A stretch of 64,000 bases of DNA, taken from Clusia tigrina. Its lineage: Eukaryota > Arthropoda > Insecta > Diptera > Clusiidae. Positions 1-12,689 of this stretch are shown here, piece by piece. The notes under the pieces were generated by a model that ran no database searches, was not told where the DNA came from, and saw only the letters and a program-made list of their open reading frames with translations. Every line of letters begins with the position of its first letter. The first letter of the stretch is position 1. Position numbers and translations under genes: made by a program. Location of the stretch: the NCBI GenBank assembly GCA_920105625.2, contig OV050031.1, positions 3,141,501 through 3,205,500 of the forward strand, written 5' to 3'.

Positions 1-2542
1 TAGCAATTACCAGGTAAAATGACTATAAAATAACTCATCGTCGGGGCTGAATCATGTAATCCTTTGAAAAAACTATTTTCCTATATATTTATTACGTCAG
101 GTTTCGATCATTGATGTCATAATTCAATAGCTACTATCTGTTGTTATTCGCTAAGGAAGGTACCATCTATGGTGAGGTTGGTACCCTTAATATACATATA
201 CTTATTAGTATTTTATTACTTTTTGTTGTTGCGTCTTTCCCACTTATCAAAAGCGTGCGCAGCAGAATTTCTTTACAAGGTCATGAAAATAAAAAAAATG
301 TAGAGAACATCCACAAATTCGATATTTGTGCTGTCCAAAAAAATCCAATAAACTTCACAAGGCGTGGCATACTAGAGGTAGAACAGTTGTGCACGTGTTT
401 GAGTGCAGAGAGTTGGTATGTTTAACAGCAGCCCTTATGTATAAAATTAAGTGAGCGCAGGTAATGGAGCTGCACCACCATGTAAAATAGTTCCACTACG
501 TTCGCGTTTACTTTGCGCTGGCGTGCTATGCTGCAGCAACAAAGTGGTTGGAAATATTTGCAGATGCTATTTCCTTGAAGTAATCCTCTGCTTTTTGCGC
601 TTGCTTGCAATTTCTCCTCTTTTTAAATTTTATGCCTGTGCAACTTCCAAATTCGTTTGTGTTCGGCTACTTCCAGTGTTCCATACCAGTTTGGCCAGCA
701 GCTGATTGCGCTCACAGTGGAAATGTCTGGAACGGTGATTTAATAGGGAAAAAAGAAGTTCACTCCAAGCGCGTTTTTTTAGATGTTTTGTCCGATTTGA
801 ATAGTATGTGATTAAATGTACATACATACATACATACATACTGGCTAAGACGTGATCTATTGATGAAGACTGTTTCAATTTGAGATCCTTCTGAGGTCCT
901 TGCTGGCATTACAACAGCCTCTATTATGCGTCGATGGAAATCCACCACTTGAGAGCGAGGCGAAAGGTATAAATGTACTCTTCTAGTTCTCAATGGTAAG
1001 GAGAATAGCCGTAGTGACTTTGTAGAAGGATTAGGTATCATATTGACAGTATCCTAGTTTATATAAAGCAGATCTGTTGGTCTAAAGACATGAAACAAAA
1101 AACAACTTTTCAGTAAAGATTTGGAATATTCAGTTTGCGAACTTTGTTTCATTTTCTCTTCTCTTTGAGGGAAACACTGGTCTCTGACCAGCATCCTCTT
1201 TAATAACATCTGCCGTCAAAAGGAATCATGCAACGCGATTTCATTAATATCCCTATTCGAATCCTTCCCCCTTGGACTTTCTTCCACCACTGCTCTTCCT
1301 TATGTTTATTTTGCATATATGACAAGTCCTTTTGGCTCCTGCCACACAGACTCACCAAATTAACAGCATTCAGTTTCTGCCCCTTCACCCTTTCACGTGG
1401 TTGTAATATATTTTGTAATAGCAAAGAAAATCTGAAAAAAATCTCTTCCATCATACCACGAGTGGAATTCAGTCGTTCGACGAATGTCGGCAAACAAATT
1501 ACGAGCAATTAATAAAAACGTGGAGGAAAACCAGAACGACACGCCAAGGAAGAGTTGCATGAGTTGCACGCACGGATGCACGCATGTCTGGGCACCACAA
1601 AGTTCAAATCCAAAGAATTCCTGCTGTGGCTGACATGAATGTGATCGCATACACGAGGCGCAACGTGGCAAGGATATTAGCAGAACGCAACTCTCTCGCT
1701 CTCTCTGTCTATCCCTTTATGTCCCTCTCTCGCTGATAAACATTCACACACATTCTCACTCATACACATCCCATGGAGCCTGAGCCAGCCAAGGTGTGAA
1801 CATAGGACCATTCGCCATGCTGCATGCAGCGGCTTTGTGTGCAGTCTGTCGAAATCAAAACAAGGATTTCTGAGTTGCTTGAGGATGCTCGCAGATGATT
1901 TAAGGGCGCGCAGGCGCGTTATAATTCAAAGAACACTGGATTTGAATGCGCCGCATCAACGGTCGGGGCTGTGAGGAGTGCGCTAACGCTAACAATGCAA
2001 TTCCTGGGAACGATTCAATTGATTAGCTACGCAGGATACCAGAGCAACAGCGAAGATTTGTGTGCCTTGCGCGGCATCAGCTCTTTTGGGCAGGCTAATT
2101 AAGGCTAAATTCAAGCGAAAGAAAAGCGTCATTGACGGCCGCTGTTGTTGTTGTTGTTGTTATTGTTGTTGTTCCCGCTGCTGCCTCTTGGAAATTAACG
2201 ATTAAGGGCAGTACCTACAGCAAGTCAGGGAAGAAGAAGAACAGCAACAACGACCAGCCAAGCAAGCAGCTCTGATGTTCACACACACGCACACACATAC
2301 ATCACATATCCACACACCCCGTTCACTGCCGGCCACGAACTCTGCCGTCCGACTTTCGACTTTCTTGCACGCGTTTTCAGGTGTAATTATCATCTGCGGA
2401 GTGTTTATTTGTTATTTTGCAAGTTGATGGCATTCGTTGGCGTTGTCGTTGTCGTTGTTGTTTTTGTGCTTGTTGTTGTTGCTGCAGTTGTCAGCCTTAG
2501 GCTCGGGTTTAACTTATTAATAGCGCTGATGAACGGAACGCC

Positions 2543-2575
<33 letters not shown>

Positions 2576-3544
2576 AAAAAGAACAGCAGCAGCCCAGAGA
2601 CAGACAGACACAGAGGGTCCGTGTTCGTGTCCTGTCTCAGTTCATTTGTGCCTTTGCACCGCAGCCGGCGGAAACTCATCAACGTCCCTCACCACACACA
2701 CGCACACACACACACATACACACACACAGATATACCTCCACCGCGTCAGGATAACATTTACATTAAGCATTCACCCATCAAACGCAGGCCACTACCGCCA
2801 GTGGCGACTACTACTGCGGCTGCGCTGCCCGCTGGAATCACCTGCTCTCGGCTCTTTAGTGATTCGTTTTATTAATGCCGCCGCCAACTGGACATATGCT
2901 AAATTGAGGCAAACAACCCGATCCAGGGCCCAATTGGTCGTTTCATAACTGAAATATCTGCACACATGTCTCGTGCTAAAAACACCGCCAGCCGAACAGG
3001 CGATCGTGGCGGTGCGATCGGACCGCCGCGTGTTCGCTTGCAAGGTGCCAGTGCGCCACCGAGCCTCCGCTGCGCCCGTGCCAACGCGTTTACAAACTAC
3101 GGAACTTTCTTTTTGGCAAGATTTTAAGTGCTATTTCATTGCCACCCTTTTGCCGCGTTCGGGCCAGGCTGTAGCCAGGCGGCGGCTCCGCACACCTGCC
3201 GCCGCAGCAGGCCAATTAATAAAGGCAGCTCTTAATGAACTGGCTGCGGATTTTTTCATTGATATTTTGGGCAATTTGCTGCTTCTCGTCGCGGCGACAT
3301 ATTACGGCAATCTGAGTACCTACGCGCATGCGCTCGCACCTACATCGGCACATAGGCCCGCATGCATTGACCTTATGTAATCTTAGTCCTGGCGGTGGGC
3401 TCTAGATGCTGAGTGAAGCTGTGATATGGGGACATTTATCGTAATGGAAATTGATCGTAATATTGATTTGTATACCACGGCCCCAATTTTTGGTTAACTG
3501 AATGGGTGGAATAGGACAGTGGGAATATAGAGAATTAAGTGCTT
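1..3544. other. No supportable gene; microsatellite-rich noncoding DNA
   Basis: Open frames here are short, overlap on both strands and show no recognisable domain. Visible simple repeats are GTT at 2142-2173, CAA at 2542-2573 and CA at 2691-2729. A CTCTC-rich stretch (GAGAG on the minus strand) lies at 1690-1735. The region 2900-3250 is GC-richer and has few stops, which explains a 135-codon frame at 2973-3380. Its translation is low-complexity and alanine/arginine rich, so I do not call it a gene. Confidence 0.6.
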
Positions 3545-3946
3545 CCCAGAGAGTGTACATTAAAGATGTAAGAGTCTTCCGGATAGTGTCAATTAAAGAG
3601 GTAAGATCTTCCCAGAGAGGTAAAAGTCTCCCGGAAAATGCCCATTAGAGATGTAAAAGCCTCCCGGAGAGTGCCAATTAAAGAGGTAAAATTCTCCCGA
3701 AAGGGGAGAATGTCCATTAAAGAGGTAAGAGTCTCCCGGAGAGTGTCCATTAAAGAGGTAAGAGTCTCCCGGAGAGTCTCCATTAAAGAGGTAAAAGTCG
3801 CCCGGGGAGTGCCCATTAGAGATGTAAAAGCCTCCCGGAGAGTGTCCATTAATGAGGTAGAAGCCTATTAGAGAGTCTCCATTAAAGAGGTAAAAGCCTC
3901 CCGGAGCGTGTCCATTAAAGAGGTAAAAGCCTCCCGGAGAGAGAAA
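3545..3946. repeat. 33-bp minisatellite, about 11-12 units
   Basis: The core ATTAAAGAGGTAARAGTCTC is followed by CCGGAGAGT and recurs every 33 bp, at about 3715, 3748, 3781, 3814, 3847, 3880 and 3913. More diverged and irregularly spaced units lie upstream. Because 33 is a multiple of 3, both strands carry 11-codon periodic open frames; these follow from the repeat and are not evidence of a protein. The array ends just upstream of the non-LTR retrotransposon relic. Confidence 0.9.
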
Positions 3947-4011
3947 CTTAGTTGGGTTCCAGGACAGTGCCGGTGTACGGGGAACAAAAAAAACAGATGA
4001 ATTGACACACT

Positions 4012-4619
4012 GTGGATATGCGGATACTCCAATGGGACCAGAGCCATTTAGCAGTGGCTATTGATTGGATCAAAATCTATGTGAATAATATTCACAAGGA
4101 CCGATGGTGCAGTTCAGTTTTCTGCAAAACAGCCAAGTGCTTCCTAGAGAGCATGAACAAGAGAGTTGCAGATTTCCTTCTAACATTACTGAGGAAAGAT
4201 ATTCGATCATTGGTTGGGCTAATCACGGGGCTCAATTCATGGGGACATCATATGGCGGCCATATGCTTCATTGAGAGACCGAACAGCATCTTCTGTCAGG
4301 AAGAAGAACAGGTCGGCACAGTGGGACACATTTTCTCTGCGTTTGTCCTGCCTTTGTCAGAATGAGGAGGTGCATATTAGGGTCAGATATATGGGTAATG
4401 GACAATGGATATTCCGTATCCCTGAACAGACTTCTGAGATTCATAAAAGAGTCACAAGAGTTTGAAAAGGTGTAACATTCCTTTTACAATCCTCCATTTA
4501 CAACCCTCCAAAATATTTGTGGGCTTAGAATATAATGGGCATCAATGACTGAGTACTCGGAGGCATTCTTCTTCAGCGGTTCTCCGGCCTACCTCACTTC
4601 GCTCTATCTATCTATCTAG
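4012..4619 (+). mobile_element. Non-LTR retrotransposon 3' end, decayed, with TATC tail
   Basis: The frame at 4012-4365 reads like the region between RNase H and the C-terminus of R1/LOA/Jockey-type ORF2 proteins. It shows the spacing of the '(R)-x-(L)-x-x-(V)-G-L-(I/L)-T-G ... H' segment, then a degraded C-x2-C..H..C knuckle (FCQEEEQVGTVGHIF). The frame then shifts and ends RLLRFIKESQEFEKV. The 3' UTR closes with CTATCTATCTATC at about 4602-4617, a microsatellite tail typical of some non-LTR clades. A second copy of the last ~200 bp lies at 13905-14116. Frameshifts and the missing reverse transcriptase mean it is dead and 5'-truncated. Confidence 0.7.
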
Positions 4620-5458
4620 GGCCTGATCAGTGGAGCAAAATAGGAAACTTTGATCAACAAGTCGCTGGCTATTTCCGTATTTCCCTTAGTGAATATATAT
4701 TTCGACACAAGGACAAAACTATATTTACGTATGTCTCACGATTAGCCTTAACCCTACAATTTTCTTTGTTCCCTGATATTTGTTTAGCATTCTTTGGCAA
4801 TCCTTGTTCATTGGGGTCCTTCCTTTGTACAGTTCCGTTTATTGAACTCGCACTCCTACTGTATTTGTCCACGCCGCTTCGGCTGGGTCTGCATTTGCAT
4901 TTTGCCAAGTTTACTTCAGATATCCTCCAAAGATTATACACGCCGCAGAGTAAATTATGAAGCTAATCACCTGCCACCTGTTATTTTGACAATCTTACCT
5001 TCTGATTACGTGCAACAACAACGGCCACAAGCGGCAGACGTATAATTTTGTTTAACCCGTGCGTGTACGGGAACAAAAACAGCTCAAAACTCACACAAAG
5101 CAGTGGGTACAGAATGAGAGAGAGAGAGCGCGATATTTGAGACTAGCTGCATTTGTTTAGGACGCAGACAACTGATGAACTCGTAGCTCTGATGTCTTTG
5201 TGATGTTCCTGACGAAGCCGCAACTGATGCACACATCTCAGACGGATTCAATGTTTGTGCAAATTTCTAAGCGCGAACACCCGCTTGGAAAAGGCTTCAA
5301 AAAGTCCTGAGTGCATACAGGGAATATCTATAGGATATTAGGGTAGCGAAGAGTGTACTTCATAGTGGCAGATCCAGAATGTGAGTGGCGTGGGATGATA
5401 ATAAAAATTTTACTTACAAAGATTTCCCATATGATAGAATCCATGGTATATATATATC

Positions 5459-5459
5459 C

Positions 5460-5496
<37 letters not shown>
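5459..5496. repeat. (TA)n microsatellite
   Basis: An uninterrupted TA run lies inside a short region with near-mirror flanks (CCAAGGTATATA before, ATATATCCAAAGTATA after). Confidence 0.95.
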
Positions 5497-5498
<2 letters not shown>

Positions 5499-6117
5499 AA
5501 AGTATATACACATATCTAATGATGGGATCTTGGTCTCGATCCTACTCGTATCATAATTCCATAGGCTGGATATGCGAGAATATATATTCAATATAAATGC
5601 TGCGACTTTATGACTTTGTCGTGCCCTAAAGATTGGAAGCTCTACTTACGATGTTAGGTTCCTATCTACTTAAGTTAGTCCTGAGTATAGTCTCATTATA
5701 TGAGCCTACTTGGACGGTCTAAAAGAGTTTAACAGGTTTAACATAATTTCTATACATGGGGAACAGAGATTTGTAGACGTGGGTCCTTCAGTTGTACAAA
5801 AACTTTACAAACAAATCAATTCATATCAATTAAATATCAACCGAGCTGATTAAATCCAAAGTTAAACCCAGCTTTTCGGTGCCAGTCTATTCAAACTTAA
5901 ATAAGGTGAGTGTAGGGTACACAAAATGCTGGCTTCATGAATTTTTCTACGCTCCACGCCATTTGAAACACAGTTACAGCACTAGTAAAATACTTGTGGG
6001 ATCCCTGGTTTGGGGGACTAGAAGAGGTTTCCACCCTGGGAATGACGCCACTTACAAGGCTTGCAAAAAATGCCACCATATTCAATGATCTCTACTTTCA
6101 AGAATCCTAAATATACA

Positions 6118-6195
6118 CTCACTGGTATCGCTCAGGACCTAACAGGTCTATGTGTGGCATATTCGGACAGCCAGTCTAAACTAACCTAATCTAGA
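6118..6195 (-). repeat. Dispersed repeat, copy 1 (inverted relative to copy 2)
   Basis: The reverse complement shares TTAGGTTAGT, CTGGCTG-CCGAA and TGTTAG-TCCTGAGC in the same order with 20331-20400. I estimate about 80% identity by eye. It is probably a fragment of a moderately repeated element; no terminal repeats or coding capacity are visible. Confidence 0.7.
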
Positions 6196-9100
6196 GTTCT
6201 TTGAGAATATATTGCATCACAGAGGAGTATGAAGCTGCGTTTGGTGAACAGGTTTTTCAAAAGTTGTTTCTAAGTCTTCTGGTTGGGTTATTTGTATATC
6301 GGAGCATACAAGACCTCATATTTCATAAGTATTTGGGGGTAAATATTTTACAATCTTTTAAAATGGAACAATTATTTTTGAGATATTGTGGTTCAATATT
6401 TCCAAACTACAAATTTACTGACACCTGCCAGTAAACATGGATTTAGTTTGAATTAATTAAAAGTTAGGCTACCAAGGTCCCAGCAAAATATGTGAGTCTA
6501 TATGAGTACTTGAGTATATATAAACTGATTATTAGATTACTGTAGCTGGTGACGCACTAAATCATTAATTTCTAGTAGTAAGTTTGACAGCATAAATTGG
6601 CACAACAGCGGGCATCTTTTCTGGAGTTCCTACTGGGTTTAATTGCATGTAGCTCTGGCAATGACTGATGTAGATCAGGAACGCCACAACACATCACAAC
6701 ATGCGCGTATCGGGTCAGAGGAATTTTCGGCAGGTAAACTTTGAAGAGCGGTCCGCAATAGGGCCAGGTATGCGCTCGGCTCGTCCACTGAAAGGGATTA
6801 GGATGCAGACTAAAACAGACGCATTTGCCTAAGCAACCCTAAATGAAATTATTGGTACAATAGATGCAGGGAATTTCAGCGAGTAGGTAGCAATCAGGTG
6901 TGTGTGTGTGAGCGAGAGTGTATGCGTAAGTTTGTGAGTTCTTGTTGTGTTGACTGTGTCCGTCTGTGTCTGTCACCTTTCCTACACTAACAGCAGGGCT
7001 CAGGGGCACTGCAGCTCTTTATTTGCGGACTGCATTACTTGTGTTTTCGAGCGGAAGTAACAGCTGTTCCAATTGCAGGCACCAGGAGGCTGCAGGATGG
7101 ATTTGCTTGAGGTTTCTTGTTTTTGTTTTTGCAATTTGAAACCTAATTACGCGCACTCTCTCTCCAGCGAGGAAAGTGGGAAAAGCAGGGCCAGCTACTT
7201 GGTGCGGACTGGGATCCTGTGGTGCGTTTTGGAGGAAAACAAATAAAGCTGTCGTGGGACTCCATTGTGGGCACTTTACGGCTCTTCCAAAAAAAAATCA
7301 CAAAGACCAACTTTAGAATTGGTGGGAGCGAATTTTGCAGCGCGCTGTTTTAATTTTTTTTTGCTCCTCCTTATTTTGTAACTGTGCGACTTTTTGGCAA
7401 TGAGCGCTCCACTGATATCGACTCCAAAGAAGGGCACAAAAAATACGCGAAACAACAAAACGAAACACCTGTCGCACAATTTATTTGTGCGGCGGAAAAG
7501 CCAGTTGCATGATGCGCCGCACTGCACTGCTCTGCTCCCATTCAACGCGCAACTCCTTCACATCCGCTTAGAGTTCGTTTCAAGGCTTTGGCGCAACTGC
7601 AGCTTCATTGCTCCAAATATTCAGCGCGGCCGAACCAAGCCAAGTTAAGTCAAGTCAGGTCGTCGTACAGACAAACAAACGAACGGAGCAACGAATCAAC
7701 GCATCTGCCAATTGCACATATGACTCCTTTCCTTTGGCTGTTTGGTTGTGGTCTGGGCTCGTCTGATAATAATTCGCCAGCCATCTCCTTCACATTCTGT
7801 GTTATGCGCCGCAGCATCGTCTCTCCGCACATCCCAGCCACGTTATTTCGGCGCTCCAAGATTTTTATTGGTAACAAACGATCTGATGTGGCCATAAAGT
7901 TACTTTTAAGTAGCTTATAAAATTGCCAAATTGACGGACGACGTCTGGGAGCATGTGAACCCGAAGTCCAAACGCAAAATGCCTGCCGGGGACATATGCC
8001 AGAGCAGGCATAATACCATTGGTTGGACATATGCTCATACAGACGGGCCACGAAGTAAGAATTCGAACCTATTTCAGTCGCAAATCCTACAAGAAATATT
8101 CATCTAGTAATAGTTGGGAGGATAATTGAAGCATCAGCGATAAATATGGGCGGTTGGGTGAAAGATTAGTATCATAAAGTGAGTGTAGGTATCTCTCTAT
8201 TGAACACAAACAACTCACTTGACTACTAATTTGCCTATTGCCGATTTTAGGGTGCATAAAACTGAAACCAGTGTGGCGCAGTGATTGGAACGTGTTGCTA
8301 AAATAGCTCTGACTTTTATCTTCCCTTATTTTTATAATAATGATGCCATTTTAGATATATTTATATAAAATCTGAATTTTGTGCTCAGAAAACACCTCTG
8401 TTGCATAGAATACGTGTAGTATTCAAAGACCGACTAAGCTCTTAGCGAGATTCTCTAAGTAGATACCATCTTAGACATCCTCAGGAGCTGGAGAAGCACA
8501 AGAAAGTGCCATAAATTAGCAAATAAAGAGAGTGAGCAGAGAATGGTCCGACTTGAAGGAAGCATATGTGACCCGCAGTGCTTGGATTGCCACTAGAAAT
8601 GAGCGATCCAGTGATTTTAAAGTAACCAGAGATTGGTTCTTTTTAATCACCGCCATTTACGTCATCATTTTAAACAGTGACTGCAATCGCTGTTAACCTT
8701 CTGTTAGCATATATGTATGTTTACATATGTGTTTATTTTTGCATGGATGCATTCTATTACCGTTATCGAATATGCAAAGTAACAGCGAACTGTTATTTAC
8801 AGTGATTTGAAATAGCTACTTGTAATAACAGCGAGAAAAAACAACGAGTATGGAGCTCAGTACTTCGGTAATGAGTGAAAATATCAATCCTTATATAACA
8901 GACAGGCGTGGTAGGTATGGACATACGAGTATACCCAAATTATCACAGTAACTTTCTAGTCATTTTGATTTGTCTGTCCGTCCGTTCGTCTATCCGCAAT
9001 TAACCACAATTCTAGGTCTCTATGATTTTCATCAATGTAAGTTCGAAGGTATATAGTGCTAGTATAAAATACGCACCAAAACATGGGCGGGACATTTTGA

Positions 9101-9540
9101 GAGCTACGGCCACTATTTATATATATTTAAATCTTAGGACCTACACAACATTTGTGGACATATTTTATGTGAATAAGTATATTGATGCTGTAAAGTCATT
9201 CACAAGAAATGGAATCACTCAGATAGATGCCACGTCTTCCTCCCTTATAATCATTTCAGAGTATCTATTCAAAAATTACCATAGATAAGCTGCTGAAGAT
9301 GATATATGTATAGAATTTCGTAGAATGTACCTTGTCATGATTTAACGCACATGTAAGGGTATCTTGAAGTCGGTCTAATCCGCCACTCTTTTACTCAAAT
9401 CACAGCTTCTTGGCACAGTTTATAAGAGTTGCACTCAGTGATTATTAATACAGTAATCAGCGACAGTAAAATTTGGTCATCTCTACTGCCACTGGATGAA
9501 ACAGATCTCTGCAACTCGCGACAAATGTTACAGGTGGTCT

Positions 9541-9719
9541 CTCATGTACTCCTCCACAGGGTCCACGTAGTCCTCCACATAGTCAGTGCCTAGTGCTGCA
9601 CAGGGTCCACATAGTCCTCCACATAGTCAACCTATCGCTCCACAAGTCAACCTAGTCCTCCACATAGTCAGCATAGTCCTCCACATAGTCAACCTAGTCC
9701 TCCACATAGTCAACCTAGG
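9541..9719. repeat. 21-bp minisatellite
   Basis: The unit CCTAGTCCTCCACATAGTCAA recurs with drift and internal partial units; a longer variant containing CAGGGTCCACATAGTC appears in the left half. No coding sense is visible. Confidence 0.9.
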
Positions 9720-12689
9720 CGTACTCTTGCCTTATGCTCAACAAGGTTGACAGTGGTTAATTTGCTTGCGTCAGCACAAAAGCGCTGCCCTTGCCTCAGC
9801 CCGACACCTCTGCTGCCTCCACCGCCAGCTGTACGCATATTTCTCCTTGTCAGGCCGTCGTTCCAGCTGTTGTTGGTGGCTTTCCTTAATGATGCCGTTC
9901 AAGGTTTTCACAAAAGTTATTAAAAAATATTTGCTTAGCACAAAGAAAAAAAGCTGCTGCAAAAACGAACTGAAATGTAACCAAAATGTTTGCTTGGAGC
10001 AAGCGGACCTTTCGTTTCGCTGCGTTGCGGTTCCAACTTGAGACAGTGCACGACGCTGCATTTAGGAATCGAGGGCAATGTGTGGTTCTTGGTCGGTCGC
10101 TTGGCTAGTTGGCTGCTTGGCTGTGTGCTTTCTTTGCGGCTGGCGCTGTTTCACGAGTAATCAAACAAAACGAATCTCAGTGAACTAAAAGTGAACATCC
10201 TCAGTCGGCTTTGAGACAGCTTCGATTGCTTTTGTCTGTGTCTGATCGCTGATTTTTGTTTTAACTGTTGCAAAATCTTCAACACCACCAACCGCCGATG
10301 GGACAAAGTTGTTGCGTCGTCTGCTGCTTGTGGCATAAGCTCTGAAGAATATCGCAACTGGCTGGGGAGGATGGTTCGAAAAGTGCTCAGGTTCGTAGGA
10401 AGCGAACACATCTGGGCCATATTTCATTAAATATAAACAATTTGAGTCCTATGAAGATGCTAAAGAAGTAAAGATGGCATGCCCTTTTTTAGTGTAGAAG
10501 ATCATATAGTACTGAATAGGAAAGTCCAAATTGGTTGGGTTGGGAAGCAGCCTTAGGACGACACTTGGATCGTTAAGGTCCTTTAAAATAATCTAGTTTT
10601 TACTTTTCTATTGAATTGATGAATTATTTTATTCCTGTGACAAAGTTGAGAAAAACATCAGTCCTATTAAATAGATCAAAAAAGAGGTTCGGAAAGCGGT
10701 GAATATGATTTCCTTCTGAAAGCGGAGCAAGTAGAGAGGAGGTGGATTATTGCATATTTACATACACGCAACTCCTACAGAGGTCATCCAAGAAAATGTC
10801 AGCTCCGTTTCTTCCCAGAGTTCCAGTCAGACAGTGCTCGATTATAGCTTCTACGATACTTCAAAATTGCTTTCTATTTAAAAACGTAAAATTGTCTGTA
10901 CGGCTTAGATTCAATTGTGGCCAAGCCTACCTCGATATCTGACATGTGTCACCAATTGTGGATTCTAATATAGTTCCTGCCACCCGATTTTTATGTTCCA
11001 TATGAACATAGACTTAAATTCCTTACATTATTAACAAACTGTTGCCTTCGCTGCCAAGTTCAATAGTTCAAAAGTTACAAGGAATGCTCCTTATCTCCCA
11101 GTATCCAACAAAGATGCAGACTAAACTGCTGCAACAGACTCTCTTGAAGAGATGTGCGTCAGTTTATGATCTCAGATGATAATAAAACTGACCCTTTACT
11201 ATACCATATAGTACAGATCTCCTTTGATGATATCGGAATGCACTTCACACGGGCCAGGATCGTGTGCATCGCTCTGACTTTTGCTTGGAGAACACTGCCA
11301 AATTCTTTGAAGCGAAAGGATATTTCTTTTTCTGAAAACACCTCTCCTACTCTTTCGTGCATCTTCATATTTGATCCTTCTGTGCAAAATTTGCCAGCCA
11401 TAACTATAAATGGGACTTTTGGTTCTTTCTTTCGAGATCCTAGGATGGAAAATCAGTCGCTTTTGTGGGAGTGGACTTGTCGGAAGTAATCGATGATCGA
11501 TATGGATGAGAATTTATTAAATATTTATAGATATGATAATTAAGGGGTGTTAAAAGTTGGATGGTTTAAGCCTTACCACATTGCAGGAAGCCAAATTGGT
11601 ATGTACTATCCAAAGCGAGTACTTTTAGAACCAAGCTCTTTACAAACTGACTACTTTTAGAACCAATCTCTTTCCAAACCGAGTATTTTTAGAACCAATC
11701 TCTTTCATATACGAGTATATATATGAACACATTATAGACTCTCCCTCATTTGGCTTAGTCCATTTGATGTCAATATTCAACGGCCAGGCTGAGAATAACA
11801 AAAAAAGTCTATGAGAGCTGCTCTCCCTGCGCGGGTGTGGTTTGTCCAACTCAATTGAAACAAACTACCCGTAGGTACACAGGGCTTGAGCGACATATCG
11901 ATCGATCGATTGCCCTGGACAAGGAGTTATTTGCCGAAGCAGCAAATAAAAATGTGTTTCAATTGCCGTGAATACACGCAACCACGCATGCGTGTCGCTG
12001 CCGCTGCCGTCGTCGCCACTGCTCGCTTGTGAGACGCATCAAATTTAAACTGCTGCACTCTTCGCGCAGTTGTTGTTCCTTTTAAAATGCAAATCCTTTT
12101 TCGCAACGCTTGCAAAGGATTTGCACAAATGCAAATGAATTATGCCAAAAATTCGCCTTTGGCGGATTTTATCTCTTTTGTTTTACAAGCTACACACGCG
12201 TACATTTGAACGTCTGGAAACTTCCGGTTTGCGCCTGCTCTGCTCCGCTCCGATCTCGAAATTTGATATGTGTGCGTGTAAAATTTGAGGGCAGATGTTT
12301 TTAGGCGTGCAATTACTGCTTTCTTATGTTTTAAATGTACAAAGAAATTTGCAAATCATGTCGAAACGTTTCTCACAGTTCAAAAAAAACGAGCGTCGCA
12401 AAAATAACCGAATTATGCAAAGGTGAACATGGGGAGCGGCCCCAGCGAGTAGGGATGCATATATTTCGATATATATACTTTCTTATATTTATATAGATAT
12501 ATTAAAATTATTTCATAATTTCTTAGTAGCTTTATTTTCTTCTTTAGGTAGAGGACTGGTGCCGCTAAGGACACATAGGTGTGGCTTACGGTCGGCCAGA
12601 TCAACCTACCCTAGCGTATTATTCTTTATCCTTCTGTGAAAAATGAGCAAGACCTCAATATATATTGAACATTCGGTACCCAAGCATCT
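9720..12689. other. Noncoding stretch without supportable gene
   Basis: Apart from the RNase H relic at 11154-11410, I see only scattered short frames. The segments 9766-10420 and 11930-12300 are GC-richer with overlapping frames on both strands and no domain signature. Confidence 0.5.
11154..11410 (-). mobile_element. Non-LTR retrotransposon RNase H relic
   Basis: The minus strand reads FCTEGSNMK..., then VGEVFSEKEISFRF, then EFGSVLQAKVRAMHTI. This matches the order of the RNase H start in R1/Jockey-class ORF2 proteins: TDGSK, then GAGVF, then a short strand, then C-SVFQAE-x-x-AI. Two of the expected acidic catalytic residues are changed: the D of TDGS is now E, and the E of QAE is now K. 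The fragment is therefore decayed. No reverse transcriptase was found upstream on this strand. Confidence 0.65.

Larger units (their letters stand above)
4620..9540. other. Noncoding stretch without supportable gene
   Basis: The stretch contains a TA dinucleotide run (5459-5496), a GAGA run near 5118 and one copy of a dispersed repeat (6118-6195). The segment 7280-8050 is GC-richer and carries overlapping frames on both strands with no recognisable domain. No splice-consistent exon set was found. Confidence 0.5.

Noticed and set aside
2409..3380. Long frames of 179 and 135 codons
   Set aside because: They run through GTT/CAA/CA microsatellites or GC-rich DNA, overlap frames on the other strand, and have no domain or splice support.
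7588..8051. Antiparallel frames of 110 and 133 codons
   Set aside because: No domain recognised. Both strands are open over the same bases, so neither is favoured.
8255..8300. Box A-like word GTGGCGCAGTGATTGG as a second SINE
   Set aside because: No box B at the expected distance and no shared body.
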